Source: a virus. From it: a DNA stretch of 39,625 nt. Every line of letters begins with the position of its first letter. Positions within the stretch are counted from its first letter, which is position 1. The position numbers were made by a program, and so were the translations under genes. Below, in pieces: positions 6,640-12,778 of this stretch. The DNA lies in the IMG/VR virus record IMGVR_UViG_3300042876_000106, positions 1-39,625 of that record, one strand, 5' to 3'. The notes beneath the pieces are model-generated. The model was not told the DNA's origin. It saw only the letters and a list, made by a program, of their open reading frames with translations, and ran no database searches.

Positions 6640-6650
6640 TATAGTTTTGG

Positions 6651-6779
6651 TTAAATGTCGTTTTGTCTTTCCTCCCAGTCCAGTTCTGCCTGAGTGTCTA
6701 TCTCATCTTGGTCAACCGGTTCATCTGCTGTCGGTGAATCGTCTGAATATTGCAAGTCATAAAGCCACTGGGTACTCAT
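6651..6779 (-). CDS. Tiny acidic protein
   Basis: This 42-codon frame (MSTQWLYDLQYSDDSPTADE and on) is strongly acidic and Trp-containing. Its ATG overlaps the stop of the preceding tiny gene (ATGA at 6776-6779), and it ends 11 bases before the coiled-coil gene. Acidic small proteins of early phage operons sometimes mimic DNA or inhibit host enzymes, but nothing here shows that. It is shorter than the usual gene cutoff and is supported by operon spacing only. Confidence 0.5.
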   Translation of the reverse strand: MSTQWLYDLQYSDDSPTADEPVDQDEIDTQAELDWEERQNDI

Positions 6780-6931
6780 ATTATTTCAAGGCTTTTGTAA
6801 AAATTATCAACTTCATCAAAGATTTCCTCTATTGTATCAGGATCGTCAATGTCCTCACCTGTGGCACAATAAAAGGCTTCTTTAAGGTCTTCCGATTCTG
6901 CGAGAATTGTCCGATGTTTAATTGTTTCCAT
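6776..6931 (-). CDS. Tiny acidic protein
   Basis: This 51-codon frame (METIKHRTILAESEDLKEAF and on, with GEDIDDPDTIEEIFDEVDNF) is acidic, probably helical, with no cysteine pair and no membrane segment. It begins 6 bases after the 35-codon frame at 6938-7045 and its stop overlaps the next ATG. The run of close or overlapping junctions from 7286 down to 4588 argues that these small frames are translated. No family was recognised. Confidence 0.52.
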   Translation of the reverse strand: METIKHRTILAESEDLKEAFYCATGEDIDDPDTIEEIFDEVDNFYKSLEII

Positions 6932-6937
6932 GATTAT

Positions 6938-7045
6938 TTAATTTAATGAGTACTTTCTAATCAACTCCAGATGTGAAAACGGTATGAAGTTCCCGACTAA
7001 AAATACATCAAATTCATCTTCGTGTAAAAAATATACCTCTTTCAT
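6938..7045 (-). CDS. Tiny protein, unknown
   Basis: This 35-codon frame (MKEVYFLHEDEFDVFLVGNF and on) begins 10 bases after the stop of the 7056-7286 gene. The frame is open further upstream to 7153, but that part overlaps the neighbouring gene, so the ATG at 7045 is preferred. The sequence looks like a small beta-alpha unit. Support is limited to spacing and the absence of other content in this interval. Confidence 0.42.
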   Translation of the reverse strand: MKEVYFLHEDEFDVFLVGNFIPFSHLELIRKYSLN

Positions 7046-7055
7046 ATCAGTAAAT

Positions 7056-7286
7056 TTAGTTATCCCATGAAATAATATCAGTACCCTTGCGGTTAAAACG
7101 CTTGCAGAGGTATTTGAGAAGCTCCCAGTCAACAGATCGAGACTTGCCAGCAATATGATACCTTAACATATCATAAGCTGATTTAGGGTTCTTAAACAGC
7201 CCCACTGATGCCATTTCCTTTGCGAGTTTTGCAACCGTCAGGTTTTCGCCTGATTCATTTATAAGTTTTTCGAGTTCCAGTTTCAT
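7056..7286 (-). CDS. Small putative DNA-binding regulator
   Basis: This 76-residue helical protein contains LTVAKLAKEMASVGLFKNPK and AYDMLRYHIAGKSRSVDWEL (residues 16-56). This arrangement of two short helices and a longer basic one is compatible with a helix-turn-helix, although the match to any repressor family is weak. It is the first gene after a 230-base AT-rich gap with a perfect 15-bp palindrome (7373-7387). A first gene beside palindromes is the usual place for an autoregulated phage regulator. Function is inferred from place and size. Confidence 0.45.
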   Translation of the reverse strand: MKLELEKLINESGENLTVAKLAKEMASVGLFKNPKSAYDMLRYHIAGKSRSVDWELLKYLCKRFNRKGTDIISWDN

Positions 7287-7516
7287 AATTTATGTTTTGA
7301 TAGATCAAAGTACTATAATATTATTATACAAAACAAATATTTGTCTATTTATTTTCTCTGATTCTTGTCAATTATATCATTGATATATGTCAACTACTGA
7401 GTATATATCGGTAGTATATACTTTAAAGGTTCACTAATTAGTTAACCATGTAAATCTATAGTCAGGGTTTAAAATTGCATGGTAAAAAGTAAAATAATAT
7501 ACATTAGTGGGTATAA
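7287..7516 (-). promoter_or_regulatory. AT-rich regulatory gap with palindromes
   Basis: No gene is seen in these 230 bases. They hold a perfect 15-bp palindrome TATATCAtTGATATA (7373-7387) and a 7-bp inverted repeat GTATATA/TATATAC around 7400-7421. A weak promoter-like pair for the 7286 gene has TTTG at 7337-7334 and, 21 bases on, TACTTTG at 7312-7306, one base short of the Bacteroidetes -7 form. The palindrome resembles the 19-bp operator found elsewhere in this genome but lacks its central C/G pair. Confidence 0.4.
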
Positions 7517-7624
7517 TTACGGATTTTTATGATTCTCCAGTTTCTTCATCTCAGGGGTTTTGATCTGTTGAAAGCGGATCTTCTTCTTCCGGATGAGCTT
7601 TAATATTTCAACGAGTTTATTCAT
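7517..7624 (-). CDS. Tiny basic peptide
   Basis: This 35-codon frame (MNKLVEILKLIRKKKIRFQQ and on) is strongly basic and amphipathic. A -7-like box TATCTTTG ends a few bases upstream of its ATG, but no TTTG at the right distance was seen. It is isolated between 7730 and the AT-rich gap, so it lacks operon support. It may be a small nucleic-acid-binding peptide or a chance frame. Confidence 0.35.
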   Translation of the reverse strand: MNKLVEILKLIRKKKIRFQQIKTPEMKKLENHKNP

Positions 7625-7729
7625 TTTACAAAGATAATAGATATAATAATTCTAAATCCCTTGCAAGGATGATACTCTCTATTTAAGAGATCAGTGAAAA
7701 TATGTGAATGTCCCTAACTGAAACTTTCT

Positions 7730-7849
7730 TCAGACGGATTTGCTTCGCCTCAAATCTTCGATTACCGTTTTGCACTCCGGGTTATATACTAAATCTGTTC
7801 GATTTGCAAGGACAGTTAAGCTGTCGTTCTGTCGTATATAACTTTTCAT
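7730..7849 (-). CDS. Tiny protein after the nucleotide enzyme operon
   Basis: This 39-codon frame (MKSYIRQNDSLTVLANRTDL and on) lies 67 bases after the stop of the dATP/dGTP diphosphohydrolase-like gene. The composition looks like real protein, with a mixed polar helix. A plus-strand frame over the same interval (7708-7899) has poor composition (Cys- and Phe-rich) and is rejected. No homologous family comes to mind. Confidence 0.4.
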   Translation of the reverse strand: MKSYIRQNDSLTVLANRTDLVYNPECKTVIEDLRRSKSV

Positions 7850-7916
7850 ATTCACGCCTCTGTTTCTGTTTTATGTTCGATATAATCAACACTGGGTAAA
7901 ACTGTGTCAAAAGACC

Positions 7917-8267
7917 CTATTTATTATTTAATTTATATTTTGTCGCCTCGTATGCCATAATATTAAAAAATACAGCAACAGCGTGATCTTCATCAGTTTC
8001 ACCACAAAACCACTGTTCACAATGTCTTAATGCTGATTCTTTAAATCTTAATAACTCTGCTTCTCCTGTTGCTTTTTCCCAATTTCGGGCAGTATATTTA
8101 ACCGCACCTCGTGCCATTAATTCGGCAAAGCGGGTTAATATTTGTTCTTTATATGGTATTCCTTTCGGATGAATAAGATCAAACCTGGCTTTCCCTTCAT
8201 TGGTATCTCTTACCATTCCAGATTCATACTCTGATCTTTTACCTGAATCTTTTGTTTTAAATTCCAT
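7917..8267 (-). CDS. dATP/dGTP diphosphohydrolase-like enzyme (DUF5664 type)
   Basis: This 116-residue protein shows the family pattern RDTNEGKARFDLIHPKGIPY, then MARGAVKYTARNWEKATGEA and a metal-site region RFKESALRHCEQWFCGETDE followed by DHAVAVFFN. This matches the PF18909 (DUF5664) all-alpha hydrolases, which include the phage MazZ-type enzymes that split dGTP or dATP to the monophosphate and pyrophosphate. MazZ helps Z-genome phages make 2-aminoadenine DNA, but no PurZ gene is present here, so general nucleotide-pool control is the better inference. The start overlaps the upstream gene by 11 bases. Confidence 0.75.
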   Translation of the reverse strand: MEFKTKDSGKRSEYESGMVRDTNEGKARFDLIHPKGIPYKEQILTRFAELMARGAVKYTARNWEKATGEAELLRFKESALRHCEQWFCGETDEDHAVAVFFNIMAYEATKYKLNNK

Positions 8268-8604
8268 GATGATCTATACAGTATTTTAAGGTTTCAAAAT
8301 CATAAAAAACTGGAATATGTAAAGACTTTGCTCTTTCAATTTCCCGCTTTGTTCCGTTTGAAGTCTCCCATCCTTCACAGACAAAAACAAAATCAGAACA
8401 TTCGAGCCAGGGTTGAGAATTAGAAAAATATTCTTCATACCCAAATTCACCATCAACAAGACCTTCTAAAAAGTCATTACAAGGAACATAAACGGCTATA
8501 TTCATTTTACGCAACCTACCAGCCGTTTTAATCATACGGTGCATATTTTTAATATAACCTACCGCATCATCATTTAATTTTCCAGCTACATAACATTTAA
8601 ACAT
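8257..8604 (-). CDS. Nucleoside 2-deoxyribosyltransferase-like protein (DUF4406 type)
   Basis: This 115-residue protein begins with a beta strand and a glycine turn (MFKCYVAGKL), continues with VYVPCNDFLEGLVDG and ends with CSDFVFVCEGWETSNGTKRE then IERAKSLHIPVF. The GW-xxSxGTxxE-xxxA end is typical of DUF4406/YtoQ-like members of the nucleoside 2-deoxyribosyltransferase fold, in which the Glu is the nucleophile. These enzymes move or cleave the base of deoxynucleosides or their monophosphates. It is the first gene after an operator-bearing promoter at 8710-8741 and is paired with a dNTP hydrolase, a compact nucleotide-remodelling unit. Confidence 0.72.
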   Translation of the reverse strand: MFKCYVAGKLNDDAVGYIKNMHRMIKTAGRLRKMNIAVYVPCNDFLEGLVDGEFGYEEYFSNSQPWLECSDFVFVCEGWETSNGTKREIERAKSLHIPVFYDFETLKYCIDHHGI

Positions 8605-8624
8605 ACGCTATATATAAATTCAAA

Positions 8625-8706
8625 ACCCCGGAAGTAGCGAAGGTACAACCGGGGTCTTTCAGGATTAATCCTAATATCTTTATGATTGTATTCCTTCGCA
8701 ATACAA
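8625..8706 (-). promoter_or_regulatory. Structured 5' leader of the nucleotide enzyme operon
   Basis: Between the predicted transcript start (about 8703-8706) and the ATG at 8604 there are three inverted repeats: TTGTATT/AATACAA with a 7-base loop (8686-8706), the perfect palindrome AGGATTAATCCT (8661-8672), and ACCCCGG/CCGGGGT (8649-8655 with 8625-8631), which is followed by TTTTG about 20 bases before the ATG. The last could be a weak terminator or a hairpin that controls access to the start. Confidence 0.4.
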
Positions 8707-8709
8707 AAG

Positions 8710-8741
8710 CAAAGTAAATATATCACTGTGACATATCCAAA
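8710..8741 (-). promoter_or_regulatory. Promoter with operator filling its spacer (site A)
   Basis: TTTG (8741-8738), a 20-base spacer and TTACTTTG (8717-8710), one mismatch from TAnnTTTG, form a Bacteroidetes-type promoter for the 8604 gene. The spacer is the near-palindrome GATATGTCACAGTGATATAT, one of four related sites in the genome. A protein bound there would cover the promoter. Confidence 0.62.
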
Positions 8742-8752
8742 TTAAGTTATTC

Positions 8753-8781
8753 ACAAAAGAAGGGCCGGCACTTACCGACCC
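8753..8781 (-). terminator. Intrinsic terminator of the late (tail and lysis) transcript
   Basis: On the minus strand GGGTCGG-taagtg-CCGGCCC, a 7-bp stem with one G-T pair, is followed by TTCTTTTG. It lies after the 39-codon gene at 8842 and before promoter A. Two more inverted repeats precede it (TGTGAAAC/GTTTCACA at 8819-8839 and CCAGGG/CCCTGG at 8791-8814). Confidence 0.65.
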
Positions 8782-8841
8782 TCATTAACTACCAGGGGTT
8801 AACCACTTCCCTGGGTGACTGTGAAACGTGGGGTTTCACAA

Positions 8842-8961
8842 CTATCTTCCTTGCTTATTATATTCCTTGAACGATTTATGTTTGTTCATGTTCTTACTAT
8901 GCACTCCCGGCCTCCGCTTCTTTGGCTTCTTAATATACCGGTGACTACCTGGTGTTTTCAT
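8842..8961 (-). CDS. Conserved small basic phage peptide
   Basis: This 39-codon frame (MKTPGSHRYIKKPKKRRPGV, then HSKNMNKHKSFKEYNKQGR) starts in the stop codon of the spanin-like gene (ATGA at 8958-8961). The KKxKRRPGVHxK-then-GQGR type of sequence recurs as a small basic protein in Bacteroidetes phages, as far as I recall. The charge suggests nucleic acid or ribosome binding. Its function is unknown. It is the last gene before the terminator. Confidence 0.6.
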   Translation of the reverse strand: MKTPGSHRYIKKPKKRRPGVHSKNMNKHKSFKEYNKQGR

Positions 8962-9554
8962 TTCTTAATTATATTTACTTCACGAGTAACCGAATTACCA
9001 CATTCACTTGTTGACTGCTGATAGACTGTTTTCTTACCAAAGTGAAGGAACAGGAAGTTATATTTCCGCTTCTGCCAAAACACATCATCTATTTTGTTAT
9101 GATAGGAAAAAAGTGTTTTTGTAACATTTAAGGAATCGCCTGCCAGTCTTGCCACTCCCTGCCATAAGTAACATTTGCCTGAATCGCTTATCTGCCAAGT
9201 GTTCTTTAAGGGATTGCCAGTTGGTGAAATAACTGGAGTAACGGTTGCCTGATGTTTGCTTGTATCTTCTTGAGTAATTATTTTCTCAACTACCTTGATA
9301 ATCTCCTTTGGTTTTATCTTGAGCAACTTTGCCAGCGAATCAAGGGCAAGGACCTTTTTAGCGACAATCTCTTTATAGGTAAGGTTCAGCTTTTGATACT
9401 GTGCAACCCTGCCAAGTAGTTCAGCCTGATTGCCCGTTAACCGTGCATTTTCAACTTTTAACTTTCTATTCTGCACGATTACTGCATTGATATAAACAGT
9501 CAAGCCGGCAAGGATAACCACACCCGCAATGATTAGATAAAATTTCAGTTTCAT
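8958..9554 (-). CDS. Membrane-anchored coiled-coil protein, spanin-like
   Basis: This 198-residue protein has an N-terminal membrane anchor at residues 5-25 (YLIIAGVVILAGLTVYINAV), then a helix with heptad character (about 27-75, KLKVENARLTGNQAELLGRV) and a larger periplasmic part. One anchor followed by a coiled coil is the plan of inner-membrane spanins (Rz), which act last in lysis, and DUF6549-type proteins in Bacteroidetes phages look the same. The endolysin and holin-like genes lie 1.5-2 kb upstream in the same transcript. No separate outer-membrane lipoprotein partner was identified. Confidence 0.55.
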   Translation of the reverse strand: MKLKFYLIIAGVVILAGLTVYINAVIVQNRKLKVENARLTGNQAELLGRVAQYQKLNLTYKEIVAKKVLALDSLAKLLKIKPKEIIKVVEKIITQEDTSKHQATVTPVISPTGNPLKNTWQISDSGKCYLWQGVARLAGDSLNVTKTLFSYHNKIDDVFWQKRKYNFLFLHFGKKTVYQQSTSECGNSVTREVNIIKK

Positions 9555-9781
9555 AGCTTCTCCATTTTAACAATACATTCCTTTGGTATATGTAGGCAAC
9601 CCATTATCTGAACAGGGGTATGAGAATGACAGACTGAGACAAAACCTTCCGTTTCCTCAAGCAACCAAGCCGTAGTTTTGACAATGTACTTATGTTGTAG
9701 CATCTCGGTAGCCTCTTTTACAGGTTGCCAACTGTCGAGAGTATAAGCATCGTACCATTCAATATATACCCGTTCATTCAT
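9551..9781 (-). CDS. Small conserved phage protein, unknown
   Basis: This 76-residue protein has the pattern VYIEWYDAYTLDSWQPVKEA, then TTAWLLEETEGFVSVCHSHT and IPKECIVKMEKL. Small proteins with a WYDA-xxxxW start, a VxTxGWLL-ET middle and an IPKxxIV end occur in many phages near metallophosphoesterase or tail genes. No function is known. Both ends overlap neighbours by 4 bases (ATGA), so it is tightly coupled between the metallophosphoesterase and the spanin-like gene. Confidence 0.62.
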   Translation of the reverse strand: MNERVYIEWYDAYTLDSWQPVKEATEMLQHKYIVKTTAWLLEETEGFVSVCHSHTPVQIMGCLHIPKECIVKMEKL

Positions 9782-10554
9782 ATCCTGAATAGTTTATTCT
9801 TTGTCAGGTTCACATTTATAACCTCATAATTACCGTCTGCATCCTTCTCAATCCTGGCGCATCCATGATTCCACTTGTTAATCCTTGCATACTTTGGGTG
9901 AGGATCTCCCAGGTGACCCGTTGACCAACACGTTATATCTTCGTTTAAGGAAGGCTCTGTGTGTTGTGATGTCCTGTGCAGGTGTGAACAAATAGAACTT
10001 ACGTGAGTTTTTAAAAACAATGTACGGGCTGGATTGACCGATACAGCTTTCATTTGTAATTCGTGACCGTGAAAAATTGGCAACTTCCCGGCATAGATGA
10101 TCTTCTGATCAGCCACAACTTCAACGCCTAATTCCCGAAACCCTAAAACACTCTCAAAATCAAATGAAGGTATGCTTAAAAACTCCGCACACCGGGTTAT
10201 CATAAACTTCTCATAGCGTTCTTCATGGTTGCCACGCTTAAAGAATATCTTAGCATTAGGGAAAGCTCCTTTAAGCACCCTAATAAACTGCTGGGTTGCG
10301 ATTATCTCCTCACCAAACTTCCTATAACGTGGGTCAGGTTGGAATTTGGAAAGCATATAACAGTCCAGTATGTCACCATTAAGAATGATACTATCAATCT
10401 TCTTGATTATGCCGTAGTTAATCGCTTCATTCAAAGCTCCAATGTCATGGAACGGGATATGTATATCAGAAAGTAACAGGCTATTTCTTAGGTTATCTGG
10501 TAAGTGATAATGGTCATAGTCTTCTTCAAATGATTCAGGCCAGTTATATTGCAT
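9778..10554 (-). CDS. Calcineurin-like metallophosphoesterase
   Basis: All metal motifs are present, numbered from the longer frame start at 10584: D40-x-H42 (SDIHIPFHD), G70-D71 (LNGD), G118-N-H-E121, H172-G-H174 (FHGHEL) and H201-x-H203 (CSHLH, in place of the usual GHTH). I place the start at 10554 (MQYNWPESF), which overlaps the preceding gene by 11 bases. The family hydrolyses phosphodiesters or phosphomonoesters. In Bacteroidetes phages this enzyme is often fused to an N-terminal helix-turn-helix region; here that region is a separate upstream frame, with a run of eight A at the border. Confidence 0.85.
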   Translation of the reverse strand: MQYNWPESFEEDYDHYHLPDNLRNSLLLSDIHIPFHDIGALNEAINYGIIKKIDSIILNGDILDCYMLSKFQPDPRYRKFGEEIIATQQFIRVLKGAFPNAKIFFKRGNHEERYEKFMITRCAEFLSIPSFDFESVLGFRELGVEVVADQKIIYAGKLPIFHGHELQMKAVSVNPARTLFLKTHVSSICSHLHRTSQHTEPSLNEDITCWSTGHLGDPHPKYARINKWNHGCARIEKDADGNYEVINVNLTKNKLFRI

Positions 10555-10774
10555 TGCGATAGTATTTTTTTTGTTGTATATCACTTCTTAATTGACTACC
10601 ATGTAAACCCCTGTATATCCTGACAAATGTTCTGGCTTTCTCATGGCTTTCAAAGAACAATGGCTGATCCCTGTGCAACATTCTCGCAAGGGTATGACTA
10701 CCTGCATCTGGAAATTTCTCTAAATACTCGAAAAGTATCTTTCGTCTTAACTGATGAAAAGCCGTATTTGGCAT
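10544..10774 (-). CDS. Helix-turn-helix-like partner of the metallophosphoesterase
   Basis: This 76-residue basic protein (LRRKILFEYLEKFPDAGSHT, then FESHEKARTFVRIYRGLHGS) matches what I recall as the N-terminal DNA-binding-like region of Bacteroidetes phage metallophosphoesterases (EYLxKFPxxxSxTLAR, then ARxxIRxYRGxxG). It ends 41 bases into the longer frame of the phosphoesterase. Loss of one A from the A8 run at 10565-10572 would fuse the two frames into one protein. It is either a real split pair, a frameshift product or a sequencing artefact. Confidence 0.6.
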   Translation of the reverse strand: MPNTAFHQLRRKILFEYLEKFPDAGSHTLARMLHRDQPLFFESHEKARTFVRIYRGLHGSQLRSDIQQKKYYRNAI

Positions 10775-10788
10775 AAAAGGATTATTGG

Positions 10789-11082
10789 TTATAGACCTAC
10801 CACAGTATCGACCTTACTATCGAATACATTTGATAGTTTCTTTATCAAAGCCTGACCACCCACACCCAGCATCATTGCCGAAACAAGGGTAATAGGATAG
10901 ATATTTGCAAGATCCTCTTTCATTGCTACCAGAACGCATCCGATAACAAGGTTCAGAAGTGTAGGAATCCAATTAGTCTTTAAAAATGTTTTCCAGACAA
11001 ATTCAGGATGATTATATACCCCATTAAGTTGTAAGAGGAGGTAAATAAATGTCCCAGCGAAAACAGCTAAATAGTATTGCAT
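10789..11082 (-). CDS. Holin-like membrane protein
   Basis: With the start at the ATG at 11082 the product has 97 residues and three hydrophobic segments, about residues 2-18 (QYYLAVFAGTFIYLLLQ), 38-54 (WIPTLLNLVIGCVLVAM) and 60-80. It ends in a polar tail. The gene follows the endolysin by 4 bases. Holins are small proteins with one to four membrane segments that open the inner membrane to the endolysin. The position and topology fit, but holin families are too varied for a firm call. The longer frame from 11121 would overlap the endolysin and is less likely. Confidence 0.6.
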   Translation of the reverse strand: MQYYLAVFAGTFIYLLLQLNGVYNHPEFVWKTFLKTNWIPTLLNLVIGCVLVAMKEDLANIYPITLVSAMMLGVGGQALIKKLSNVFDSKVDTVVGL

Positions 11083-11086
11083 AGTT

Positions 11087-11527
11087 TTATGATTTAAATT
11101 CGTAAACTTTAATCCCGGCAACCTCCCTCACGTCAAGGTGAATCCAGTTAACATCGGCTTCAAGCCTTATTGGATAAGGGAGTAACATATAATTCTTTTT
11201 GATCCATTCCCTCGTTTCTCCGCTCAACATTCCTTCACAATCGAAGTCAATCGCCTGACCTTCCATGTGTGCAGAGAAATACATCTGATCTTTTTCTATT
11301 GCTTTCCTGACAGTAGAACATTTAATGCACCTTAGTCCACGTTCATCATAGATGCCTTTTTCATGCCAGGTATTGACGATAAAATGTTTATTAAGTCTTG
11401 CCCTCAGAACATCAATAGTTCTTAGTAGTCTTGGATCAAAGAACGACCATGCAACTTCTCCATAAGTGGCGTATACATCAGGACAAACAAGTTCGTGAAG
11501 ATCGAAGTAAACAGGTCTGTAAATCAT
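11087..11527 (-). CDS. Endolysin, peptidase M15 (D-Ala-D-Ala carboxypeptidase/VanY type)
   Basis: This 146-residue protein carries both zinc motifs of the M15 fold: SxHxxGxAxD at residues 85-94 (Ser85, His87, Gly90, Ala92, Asp94) and WxHxD at 128-132 (NWIHLD), with Glu123 as the likely catalytic acid. The N-terminus is short (YFDLHELVCPDVYATYG, a pattern common to phage M15 proteins). There is no signal peptide, so release needs the holin-like neighbour. It cuts peptide cross-links or stem peptides of peptidoglycan. Its start overlaps the preceding gene by 4 bases. Confidence 0.85.
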   Translation of the reverse strand: MIYRPVYFDLHELVCPDVYATYGEVAWSFFDPRLLRTIDVLRARLNKHFIVNTWHEKGIYDERGLRCIKCSTVRKAIEKDQMYFSAHMEGQAIDFDCEGMLSGETREWIKKNYMLLPYPIRLEADVNWIHLDVREVAGIKVYEFKS

Positions 11528-11967
11528 TTGGTTGGTAGTTTTTCACCCCGGTTATTAATATCAGAGACATATTTCATAATCTCTGCACGTTGTTCCTCAT
11601 TGAACTTTCGCATCTCCTTGATTCCCTCTTTGATGTTGTTAGGGAAAAATGCTTCTTCAATCTTCGATTGTTGATTGATCGACTCAAGGATCATGTTAAA
11701 CGATTTCTTTGAAGGGGTGTTTTGAAGTATATATGTTATATCTTTTTCGTTTCTCAGGCTGGCTGCTTCAGTGTCAGATAATCTTTTGCCTACTGTCCCG
11801 AAGGACTGAAGGGTAAATGCAAGTACTATGCCTACAATGACCATCACCGCACCACTTAGCACACTTATTGTCGTTACTGTGCGGGTGTGACGGCGTTCAA
11901 TATCTTCAATGGCTTTATCGAATTTGCCCTGAAGTTGCTCAAGGAATGTAATTTCTTGTTCGCTCAT
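11524..11967 (-). CDS. Single-pass membrane protein with helical flanks, lysis region
   Basis: I chose the ATG at 11967 (MSEQEITFLEQLQGKFDKAI) because the longer frame to 12012 begins with an unlikely stretch; this gives 147 residues. A membrane segment lies near residues 31-53 (TTISVLSGAVMVIVGIVLAF), with a cationic-acidic helix before it and a long polar helical part after it. It sits directly before the endolysin (ATGA overlap). It may be a holin partner, antiholin or spanin component. A similar topology is seen in many phage proteins of unknown role. Confidence 0.55.
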   Translation of the reverse strand: MSEQEITFLEQLQGKFDKAIEDIERRHTRTVTTISVLSGAVMVIVGIVLAFTLQSFGTVGKRLSDTEAASLRNEKDITYILQNTPSKKSFNMILESINQQSKIEEAFFPNNIKEGIKEMRKFNEEQRAEIMKYVSDINNRGEKLPTK

Positions 11968-12032
11968 AGTGGTAGAGATAAAGAAGGGGAAGGAAAAACC
12001 GATCCCCTTCAAAAATTATTCGAGCTTAAAAG

Positions 12033-12206
12033 CTACTTATCTTTCGCTTTGTTCTCTACCTCAAAAACATCTACCCCAGCTTCTTTGATCAACTGAAGTT
12101 GTTCCTGACTGGCCTCTGACAGCTTTACTTTATAGCTGTTGTTATGAGCAGCAAAGTGAACTTCACTCTCCTGGAACTCTTTTCTAACTTTAAGTTGTGC
12201 TGTCAT
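12033..12206 (-). CDS. Small protein after the tail tube-like gene
   Basis: This 57-residue protein (MTAQLKVRKEFQESEVHFAA, then EASQEQLQLIKEAGVDVFEV) starts 2 bases after the stop of the 12209-12763 gene. It has a short beta-alpha pattern and no motif for catalysis or membrane insertion. Small proteins in this position may be tail accessory factors or chaperones. No family was recognised. The ATG at 12206 was preferred over the longer frame start at 12218, which overlaps the upstream gene. Confidence 0.6.
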   Translation of the reverse strand: MTAQLKVRKEFQESEVHFAAHNNSYKVKLSEASQEQLQLIKEAGVDVFEVENKAKDK

Positions 12207-12208
12207 GA

Positions 12209-12763
12209 TTAACTCCATTTAATTCCGTTATACGTTCCGGCAAGAATACCGGCTGTGATAGTGCTGTCAAAAGGAAGCGCCAGACCGCTGCACTCATTCC
12301 CTAAAACGATAGGTATAGTGTTTCCGGTAGCTTCAGCAAGCCCTTTGCCAGTTTTATGATCCTGTTTCTTCAAGATCAGAGGCCGGTTCCTTACATCAGT
12401 TGCATTGTGACCTACACACCAGCATTTGCCATTACCATCAACTATGATGGCAAAGAATCCGCAAGGTGAGCCGTCAATCAGTGCCTGAAGGAAAGTACTC
12501 GTATCCTTGGAAGGAGGCATAACATCGAACCCTAGTTCGTTTGTCACCTTCCAGTTATTAAGTCCAACAGATTCGCCTACTTCATTCCAATAGACTGAAT
12601 CCTGAATAGCATCCACCCGCATGAATGGGGTTGTCCCAGTTACTGCGGATATCTCGTTCGAAGTAATAGTAAAAGCGGTAGCAACCGATTTCTCCGCAAT
12701 GAAGATTTTGGAAGCTCCGCTGGTATTCTTCGCGCATGTTTGGGTAAAAATAGCCAAGCTCAT
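12209..12763 (-). CDS. Probable major tail (tube) protein
   Basis: This 184-residue protein is beta-rich. It begins TQTCAKNTSGASKIFIAEKS and has a middle FFAIIVDGNGKCWCVGHN and an end TIPIVLGNECSGLAL. This plan (a KNxGGxxKIFxAE start, later a DxNGKxWxxGH strand pair and RPLxL) is that of Bacteroidetes phage tail tube proteins as I know them. Tube proteins polymerise around the tape measure. Unusually, the gene lies after the tape measure and has its own operator-like site upstream (12779-12797), which could allow the high expression a tube protein needs. Confidence 0.58.
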   Translation of the reverse strand: MSLAIFTQTCAKNTSGASKIFIAEKSVATAFTITSNEISAVTGTTPFMRVDAIQDSVYWNEVGESVGLNNWKVTNELGFDVMPPSKDTSTFLQALIDGSPCGFFAIIVDGNGKCWCVGHNATDVRNRPLILKKQDHKTGKGLAEATGNTIPIVLGNECSGLALPFDSTITAGILAGTYNGIKWS

Positions 12764-12778
12764 TTTTTCTGTTTTTTA

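Noticed and set aside
7708-7899. A 63-codon plus-strand frame in the 7.6-7.9 kb gap
   Set aside because: Cys- and Phe-rich with poor composition, no promoter, and the opposite strand carries a more plausible 39-codon frame (7730-7849).
7917-8267. A 2-aminoadenine (Z) genome, suggested by the MazZ-type enzyme
   Set aside because: No PurZ (adenylosuccinate synthetase-like) or matching DNA polymerase gene is present, so only nucleotide-pool control is claimed.
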